Source: Setomelanomma holmii
Taxonomy: Eukaryota > Ascomycota > Dothideomycetes > Pleosporales > Phaeosphaeriaceae
NCBI GenBank assembly: GCA_010015745.1
Contig: ML978173.1
Span: 1-64,000 of the forward strand
Reading direction: 5' to 3'
DNA: 64,000 nucleotides
Shown: positions 56,086 through 64,000 of the stretch, in pieces
Layout of the letters: each line of letters opens with the position of its first letter
How positions within the stretch are numbered: the stretch's first letter is position 1
Program-made: the position numbers and the translations under genes
Notes under the pieces: model-generated
Databases searched by the model: none
Told to the model about the DNA's origin: nothing
The model's input: the letters and a program-made list of their open reading frames with translations, nothing else

Positions 56086-56751
56086 ACTTGTGTTGTTGTG
56101 TTTGTGACTTCTTTGCTTTTCTCCGGGAGGGTGCAGTGATGCGGCAAAGTGTAGCTGGCAGTGCGCTCAAGTAGGGCTGTCGGGGCGCAAGCTGAATGGA
56201 GCGCTGGTCGGTGGATCAGGCGAGCTTGGCTTGCTCGGTATCCGTTCTTTGTATATCTTGCGGCGGCGATGGCGTACGTGGGCGCTGCGTAAGGCAGCTG
56301 TGGCTGTGATGTGAATGTTGAGGCGCTGTGAAGGTGGAGAAATTCTTGTTGCCTTGCGGTTGCTTGAGCGATGCGGTGCGGTGCTGTGCTATGCTGATCG
56401 GAGTCGCGGCTTCCAGAAGTTCCACGTAACTAGCGTGCTCTTGCCGAAACCGACTTGGGTTGCGACTGTGCTTCGGCACTCTCGCCTCAGAACACCGACT
56501 GCGACTTCTGGTTTTGGCGACAGTGTGGGCGCGCCTTCCTCATGTTCAGGACAGGACGTCGAAAACTGCAGGAGCCATGGTTTCCTGTTGTTGTCGCCTT
56601 CATGGCGCTGGGTGTTGCCTTCTATTACCTGCGGTCGCGCAGCTCATCCATACCCAGTGCTTCGAAACCGTCTCGAGTCGACGAGCAGCCCTGCCAAGCC
56701 AGCGACGCAGATCAGAGACTAGATCAGAGACTGGATCAGAGACTGAACGCC
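56086..56751. promoter_or_regulatory. Divergent promoter of TVP18 and TAD2
   Basis: About 670 bp between the two divergent starts. From 56455 the TAD2 frame is open and includes a hydrophobic segment (FPVVVAFMALGVAFYYL) and a 12-bp unit repeated three times encoding DQRL (about 56710-56745), so part of this could be an N-terminal extension of TAD2. Confidence 0.5.
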
Positions 56752-57486
56752 ATGATTGCGGAGGAGAGAGCGTATCACGAGCGCTTCATGCGTGAAGCGA
56801 TCGCCATGGTGAATTATCTCCTGCACTCTGCACACGATCTCGAATGACATGGCTGACTCATCGTGGTAGGCTGAACTCGCACTGAAAAGTGATGAAACAC
56901 CAGTCGGTTGTGTCTTCGTCAGGGACGGTGAAATCATTGGCCGAGGCATGAACGAGACGAATCGAACCCTGAACGGCACCAGGCACGCCGAGTTTGTCGC
57001 CATTGCCGGCATCCTCTCCAAGCATCCCATCAAGATTCTCAATGAGACCGACCTCTATGTCACCGTCGAGCCTTGCGTCATGTGCGCTTCCATGCTACGT
57101 CAGTATGGAATTCGAGCTGTCTACTTTGGCTGCTGGAACGAGCGCTTTGGAGGTACCGGCGGTGTCCTGAACTGCCACTCCGAGCAAGTCAATGCACCTT
57201 CCCATAAGCACCAAGGCTGACCAGCTGTAGTCCCAGCATTGACAAGCCCTATCCGGTCACGGGCGGTATTTTCAGGGAGGAGGCCATTATGCTGTTGAGG
57301 AAGTTCTACGTCCAAGAGAATGAGAAAGCGCCCGAACCCAAGCAGAAGAAGACCCGAGAGCTGAAGACGGAGATCTTGCCCATGGACATTCACGCGCCCA
57401 AGTCAACGCCTTCGCCCGCTCTACCGACGCCGCCTCTCGCTAAGGTGGCTGTACCCACCCCCCTCCTCACCCCGGCTCTACCTTGA
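56752..57486 (+). CDS. TAD2: tRNA-specific adenosine-34 deaminase, catalytic subunit Tad2
   Basis: Three exons (56752-56808, 56870-57183, 57231-57486) give 208 residues. Zinc and catalytic motifs are intact: TRHAEFVAI (His-Ala-Glu) and TVEPCVMCASML (P-C-x-x-C), then NERFGGTGGVLN and DKPYPVTGGIFREEAIMLLR. The enzyme converts A34 to inosine in the wobble position of several tRNAs as a dimer with Tad3. Intron 2 is a GC-AG intron (donor GCAAGT at 57184); with it the junction reads CHSDPSIDKPYP, while any GT donor breaks the frame. The C-terminus is a Pro-rich tail. The start at the conserved MIAEERAYHERFM is preferred. Confidence 0.93.
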
Positions 57487-57661
57487 AAGGACGACACGAG
57501 TATGACTTTTCTATATAGATACCCCATATGTTAGATCCTGGTCCTCACGAACTCGATGAATCAGAATCGGAAGTTGTGTTATGACTTTACATCGAAGACT
57601 CCGTACATTTTGCTACAACGTTAAAGCAATGCATGTTGATATCTCGCTCATTGCTTCGATC

Positions 57662-60600
57662 TCAGAAGAAAGCACACCATCCAATATACATAGCGGCCAA
57701 GTTGACCGGATCCTTTGCCATTGCAATCAGTGCATCCACATAGCCCTCCACACTCAACGGCACACTCTCGCCTTTCAAATACCCGTTGACCTTGGTACGA
57801 ACCATATCCAGTACCTCCTGAGGGGTATCAGGTACGCCGTTGATCTTCTTTCGCTTCCTGCCGCCCAGGAAATCTGCAGTGGGATCATGCACGAACGTCT
57901 CGAGAATCGTGATGAGCGTATCTTCATGCTGTCGTAGTAGGCGGTACGTAAGTTCTGCCGCTTTTCGGAATGGCCCCTCGATACCCTGTGGACCCATGGC
58001 ATCGACCATGTTGTGCGTGAGCCGGAACGGGACAAGTTCGGGCTTTTCAAACGTAAGGCCCTTGTCGAATAGGCAGTTGAAGTCAACGTGGAAGGTGCCG
58101 CCGTCACCTTGTTCGAGCAAGACGTTCTCTCCGTGCCGATCACCGAGACCGAGAACGTGTCCGACGATGCTCATCACGGCGCCCGAACGCGTGTAGCGGA
58201 GGCGCGCGTTGAACCAAGCTTCTGGCTCGGGGAAGGTCTCGACGAACCATTCGTGCAGAACAGGCTGGAACTTCCCAAGAATCTTCTCGGTGAAGATGGG
58301 GACTTTCGAGAGCGATGAAGATGCTTCGTTCAAAAGGAGACGGATCTCGCCATAGTCGATAGGCACATTGTGTTGTCGGTACGCACGGATGATAATGTCG
58401 CGCATGGGTTTAAGGCCCTCGACCCATTCGATGGTTCCGCACTCTTCATTCAGAGGCGTCACAGCATAGGTCTTGATGTATAGGCGACGTTTACTCGACT
58501 CGATGTCTTTCTGCAGAGCGCGATTGATCATGGCGTTGAACTCCATCAATCGCTGATCCTTGCGCAAGTCGTCCTTCGGCTTGCAGAGTAATCCATACGA
58601 GCGTCCATCGGAACCGCGCACGTCGACCTTCCTCGGACGCTGGAGTGATGACAGTACGAGGACATCGTCCATGAATGCGTTTATTGTGATGGCATCTTGG
58701 GGAAAGGGGTTGTGTAATCGAATGACCTTACTGTCGTTGCTCGCCGGCAAGTTCGGGAGCATGTTGGCTTCGATCGGGACGACTAGCTGACAAGGTGCGA
58801 GTGTGTGTGAGAATCCGAGATCTTTCGAAAGGCTTACATGAGATATGCGCGGTTCTACAGGTGCATCGCAAGCAGCTAAAAGCGCGTCGGTGAGTCGCTG
58901 ACCTTGGATTATCATGGCCTTCAGGTCGAGGGCAGCGCCCTTACGCTTCGATAGCTCCTGTCCGCCATTAGCAATGCAATCACATTTTAGGCCGGTGACT
59001 TACGCGTAGTTTTTTCAAGACCATTCCACCGCGATCATGTCGATCTCCCTGCGTGGAGTGTAGTACAGCCAATAAGCTCCAAAGAGATTGCTGCGGATAC
59101 GTCGACGAGACTCGCAGTATGATAGTCTGCAGCGCTTCCCAAACACTCTTGTTCGGATGACTGATGCGAGTAATGATCTGCGGGAACGCCGTGTACCAAG
59201 CGAAAGCTGGCATGCGCTCACCCGCGTATCGCTTCAAGTACTTGTTGATGTGATCTAGATAGCTGAGTCGGTGATCATGAAACTCTTTGTCTCGCGTCGT
59301 CCTAGGAGCTGAATTGATCACCTCCATACCCATGTCGAGCCAGAGCGTTAGTATCTTGGGCAATGTTTGGTAGTAGTACTTGCAACCATAGACGGTAGAT
59401 CGAACGAAGTTCTCGATCACTAGCTTGAGCAGACTCCCAGTCAAGTATTCCGGGCTCTGTTTGGAAATTGGCTGTCTCTTCTCAGACTCGAAAAGCTTGA
59501 GGTAATACCTTCCCAGATAGTAGTGACCTTTATCCCATCTGGGATACGCCATAACACCAGCGACATACTCATCCTTCAAAGCACCAGACTTCGTTTGTCC
59601 CGACCGGTCAAGCCATTTGGCAAGCAGAAGCTGGGCATGGCATCTGATTCTGTTGTTGTGCTCGCCACCATCGCCTGCCGTTGTGACTGAGACATTGATG
59701 GGCACGGTTTCTTCTGACTGGAACACGTTGCTCTCGATTGCTCCACGAAGATTCTGGATTGCCTTTCGGTGATGCCCTTCCTTCCAGAGCAGCTTCGAGT
59801 ATTCAATCTTCGATGCAGTATCTCCAAGTCGTTCAGCGTGCATGACCGAGTTAAAGGCGGTAGTAATAAAGTCTCCTTTGCGGGCAAGTCTACCTGTGGT
59901 CAACCAAGCCGCAGCTATGTCTAGGTTGGTAAAGTCGATGCTATTTGCGTCAGCCACTGTTCGTCATGAAAAGCCATCAGTGGGTTGGCTCACCGAGAGA
60001 GTGACATGGTTGCGCGACGCACGCCCAGAAGATACTGTTTGTCAGAGGTGTATGCGCCAATCACGTCCAGTCGTCGATCCAGGTTTTCAAGGATAACGTC
60101 CCGATCCGGAACTTTCGTGGCGGTCGCACCACTTACGGCTTCCATCTCGTATAAAGCATGTAACTTTACAAGTTGTTCGTGACAGGCCTGTAAAGAAGCT
60201 GTAGTGGATGGAGACAGGCTTGCGGCCTGCAAGGCCCTCAGGGTCGTGATAATCGCCTTGAACTCAGCGCCGTCCTTGCGGCGTAGAGCCAATAAGGCAC
60301 GGCCAACACCAACGTTGAAGTCAAGAAACGTATTCCCGTCTTGCGCTGGTGAAGACCCAAGGATTCTTTCTAGCTGTTCCCACTTTCCGGCTGACCATGC
60401 TGCCTCAGCTGCGAATGGCAGAATACTGCTAGAAAGGGAATTTGATGCATGAAAACCATCTACATAATTTAGGATCGAGTCTAGACGTCACGTCAGCAGC
60501 TGATCTGAGATTGTGCCTAATTTCTTACCATATTGACCCGACTCTTTCAGACATGTCAAGAGATTGATCTGAATCTCTGTGTCATCAGGTTTCTCGGCCA

Positions 60601-63600
60601 AAGCAATTTCGTACCAGCTCTGGGCCGCTGTCCAGCGTCCAGCCTTGCGGTCCTCGATGATCTGCTGCTCAGGATTTAGCACTCTCAGGTGAGCCGAAAT
60701 GCCTTCAATGCTATCTGGCTCATCGATCTGCGCATATATCATCTGTAAGTGCTGTAGCATGTCGTCCCTCTCCGAGAACCATTGCTTGGCTCCCCCCTTA
60801 ACGTGCTGTTGCTGACGAATGTACTGCTCCCAATGAAAGAGAGCGCGAGCATACGATCCACATTCGACGGCACGTCGAGAGATAACCTCCGCGGGGATCA
60901 GTTGCAAAACTCCCTCAACACGACTGATTTGCTTGATGGCATTCATCTCTTCTTCGTCGGAGACGCCGCGGCCTGTCTTGCCTCCTATTGCTCGTGCTTC
61001 GGTGACCGCCTTCCGCTTCTCCTGGAGCCACATGGAAAGATAGTCCAGGACTTGGAACACATTCTGATATGAGTCAGAGATTTTTCGTTGTGTGTGCGGC
61101 TGGTCTATTTACCTCACTACATTGCTTGACCAGCGTTGCGCTGGACTGCTCAGGCGAAAGAATTTCTGTTTGGAGTACAGTAAGGAGCTCGTGCTTAACA
61201 CTGTTCATGTTCTGCTCGTCATCAGATACGATGACATTCAGGGCTGCGAAAGGTAGAATGAAGGTCGCAATCGACAAGTCGTAGCCGCGAATGACACGAG
61301 CGAGGACTGGAAAGATCATCTCTACATTGACACCTTGTCCTTTCTGCAGCAAATCGTACACAAAGGTCTGCAGCCATGTGCCGTGGCTTGTGCTGCTGCT
61401 GAAAATGGGGTAATCAGGACCTCTGTAACGGAGATTCGGGTCCAAGTTGACGGAGTACCTGGAAGATTGAAAAGGGGTTAGAACATTCCGGACGGGCTCA
61501 GGTATCTCGTTCCAACGCTGAGCTTCTGTGCTAGCTTGGGACGACCTTGACCCAGTCGCTGATGATAGAGCTGAGAAGCCGCAATGTTTGAGCATCTCTT
61601 GCATGACATATGCAATCCAGCCCTGTGCCTTGGCATTTGTTGTTGTCAAGAAGACCTTCACAAGAACTTGCTCGAGTAGCAACGCTACAAAGTCGATATC
61701 CTCGTCCCTCCGTGAGAAGTTCGAGAGCATTAGGACTCGCTTCTTCTCGCGAACGCTCTCTACGCGATAAGGATCGAGACCACCAATGATACCAAGACAT
61801 TGCGCACACAAAATCGCAATATCTTGGTGATCTTCAGAAAAGCGTATGCTGGCATCAAGGAGCGATCGTGTGAGAGCCTCTAGGACTGGAAGCGGCTTCT
61901 GACCGACAGTTGGTTGATGGAGATGCTTTTGATTTGCATCCAAGAACGGGACTAGCTCTGTGAGCGCTCTGCGCACAACCACTGCATTCTGATCCTTGCA
62001 ACGATTGCTGAAGGCCTGAAAAGTCTTGACCGTGTCCACCATTTCTTTGAAGCGCACTAGCTCAGCTTCTGTCTTGGACAGCATTGGTATGTCCGCTAAG
62101 GAGGGCAAATATTCCACTCTCTCCCTCAATTGCTTTTCGTATTGCTGAGTGAGGTCGATTATGGTTTGGTTGGCTTGAGATTGCGTTTCCTCCGAGAGAA
62201 GTGACCAGTTCTGCACGATAAGAGCGAAAGTCTGGTCTACGACAAGTAGTGTGTCATCGGCCGTCAGAGCACTCAGGAACGCTCTCCATGCGAAGAAAGC
62301 GTCGTCGCATAAGTCTGGATCCGCCATTGCTGATTGAAGGCACGCCCGGAACTATCACTATTAGCCAGTGAGCGTAGTGTAGATGGTAATGCTTACCTGA
62401 GGTAGTGCGCCGTTAACCTTGCTACGCGCAAGACTGATGAGTTCGGTGATGGCCCCGATGCTCCTCTTCCGCTCAGACAGTGGCTGGGACATAGTTTTGC
62501 CTTGTGCGAGAGGACTCTCTATGATATTCGTGAAATATGCGATGATACCCAGAATGTGCGTTTCGCAAAATGCGTCAAGATTTCTGGACTTGGATGTCGA
62601 CTTGCGTTGTCCGTTCTTTGTGTCAGCGAGCATGGCGAGCGTTGCGAAACCGCGATGGCACTGTTTCAATCAGTGGTGAGTACACAGGTGAAGTCCAAGG
62701 GACATACAAGCTTTTTCTTCTCGCCGTCTCGATCTGCAGCGAGCATGAGGATCTCGATGGCAACACCAGTGATATCGACATTAATCAAAGCATCCAGTCT
62801 GTTGCTGCTGCCTTCTCTCAAGGCTGGCTCGATAGCCGCCAAGGTGTCCATGGTGCTGCTCTCGATATCTTTGACATTTTGGCACAGAAGCAAAGCGAGA
62901 ATCTTCGCAAGATTACGCCTCGGTTGGGTCAACACCTCGGCAACAGTAGCTTTGCGGGCTTGCGCAATTTTTTCGATGATGTCTCGCCTCTTGGTGAGGA
63001 CAAGGTGTGGCAAGGTGTCCCCTTCAGTCAAAATGAGCAATTGTCTGACACTCTGCTCTGTCAGATCGGCCAGAAGCTGAGCCTTTTGAGGCTTGTTGAT
63101 GATGTCTCGAACCACAGAAACGGCGAATACCCTCCAGTATGGCTTCAGCAGTTGCGTAGTGTTCGTGTGAAATGCGATAGCGATTAAATCAAGCTAGCTG
63201 CGTTAGTAAATTGAAATTCGCTTGGGCGGTACGTGCACTGACCTCCGTGTAGGCTAAGCCGCAGATGAGTGCATTGTTATGCCCAAGGTATTCTATCAAG
63301 TGATGAAGTATGATAGGTAGCTCCATCTCGCCAGAGACACTATAAAATGGTCAGTCGATATTCCCAGCAATACATGACAACACAGTACCTAGCAACAAGT
63401 CCATACGCCAAAATGAGCGTTTCGTGATCAGAAATGACGTCCCGTTTAGCGATTTCACCAAGGAACTCCACTGTAGATCTCCTGTTCTTTTCCAGAACGC
63501 GTTTTGAAGAAATGTCCTGTCTCAGAAACACCATCAAGGAGCGTCTGTCGTGTTGTTAGCATGTGCAGGTTTGATGAAAGTATGGCATACGCAGCGGCAA

Positions 63601-64000
63601 TCTTGAGCTCTCTCAAAGATCTGCTCAGCGACCGTAGCAGCCATTGGCCAAGCTCGCAATCTTCCAGCTTCAGGTAGTCTACGTCAACGATGTGGTTGAA
63701 GACTCGGCCGATAGTTATGGCCATATGAACCCGTGCCTTGGCACAATTCTGAAATTTTACTTCGTTCGTTATGACAAGCATAGCGGCAATGGCGTCCTTC
63801 CAGTCATCCCCACCTTCTTTATTGTCCCAGTGCATCTCTGCGTGGCGAACCATCTGGTCTGAGGAATCACAAAGAACACAAGCAGATGTTTGCCACTGCT
63901 CGGGGCTTGTCGTCGAAGCTCGCAAGCAATGTGAACCAGCACATGCAATCTTCCCAAGAGCTGAAAGAATATCGCACTGCTGGCTTTCGTTCATCGAGGG
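57662..64000 (-). CDS. MEC1: Mec1/ATR-family checkpoint kinase (UvsB), 3' part; 5' end beyond window
   Basis: A long multi-exon reverse-strand gene with small introns (for example 58958-59003, 59941-59994, and others near 60.5, 61.1, 62.35, 62.68, 63.2, 63.35 and 63.55 kb) whose 5' end lies past 64,000. Helical-repeat and UME-type sequence (63.1-62.7 kb, LADLTEQSVRQLLILTEGD) is followed by the FAT region and then the PI3K-like kinase domain (about 58.7-57.9 kb): GSDGRSYGLLCKPKDDLRKD, the catalytic HVLGLGDRHGENVLL and FHVDFNCLFDKG. It ends with the FATC tail NLAAMYIGWCAFF. DFN in place of DFG is normal for ATR kinases. The protein senses single-stranded DNA with its partner Ddc2/ATRIP and starts the DNA-damage checkpoint. 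It is convergent with TAD2, 175 bp apart. Confidence 0.94.

Noticed and set aside
57188..57230. TAD2 as a frameshifted pseudogene
   Set aside because: With the GT at 57188 as donor the frame breaks, but the GCAAGT donor four bases upstream restores both the frame and the conserved S-D-P-S-I-D-K-P junction, so the gene is intact.
1..64000. tRNA or rRNA genes
   Set aside because: I looked for B-box-like GGTTCGANNC and cloverleaf context on both strands and found no convincing case; a tRNA scan would be needed to be sure.

Overview
This is a nuclear contig of a filamentous ascomycete (Pezizomycotina; the gene style and the repeat-induced-point-mutation scars suit a Dothideomycete, which is inference). 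Evidence: short GT-AG introns of about 46-65 nt with CTAAC/CTGAC branch sites, conserved housekeeping genes of fungal type, pogo-like DNA transposons, and a Ty3/gypsy element riddled with C-to-T/G-to-A stops.

Layout. 1-9.6 kb is a graveyard of degraded transposons: pogo transposase pieces, a RIP-scarred Ty3/gypsy element between 93-bp direct repeats, and a reverse-strand pogo piece. 9.7-11.3 kb codes for a glutathione S-transferase fused to a CmcJ/NvfI/AsaB-type oxygenase. 12.1-30.4 kb is mostly ordinary: PA-TM-RING ubiquitin ligase, Vnx1-type vacuolar antiporter, Rpt6, an MFS sugar-type transporter, Sec4 GTPase, Nca2, a CFEM GPI-anchored wall protein. 32.4-34.6 kb holds a second MFS transporter. 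36.2-41.1 kb is again damaged: an F-box-like pseudogene, a near-complete pogo/Tigger transposon with TA target duplication, and an ATP-grasp ligase pseudogene. 50.7-64 kb is housekeeping: Aim21, Tvp18, Tad2 and the 3' part of the Mec1/ATR kinase gene, which runs off the right edge.

The special system is at 41.3-48.1 kb: a compact ribosomal-peptide (dikaritin/KEP-type RiPP) locus. A small secreted precursor gene at 46,194-46,846 has a signal peptide and four almost identical Kex2-bounded repeats, each on its own exon, with every intron in phase 1. Three intact UstYa-like (DUF3328) oxidases surround it (41.3, 43.9 and 47.3 kb). A 242-bp TA-flanked MITE with 34-bp terminal inverted repeats sits between two of the oxidase genes, an amino-acid transporter lies just downstream, and the ATP-grasp pseudogene lies at the other border. 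The repeats differ at about 22 of 29 codons by synonymous changes only (first versus last), so the full 30-residue peptide is under strong selection. The last repeat stops exactly where carboxypeptidase trimming would end the others, predicting a 30-residue mature unit. I know of no named product that matches it.

The gene models below were spliced by eye. For almost all multi-exon genes the summed exon length is a multiple of three with an uninterrupted frame, which is the main internal check.
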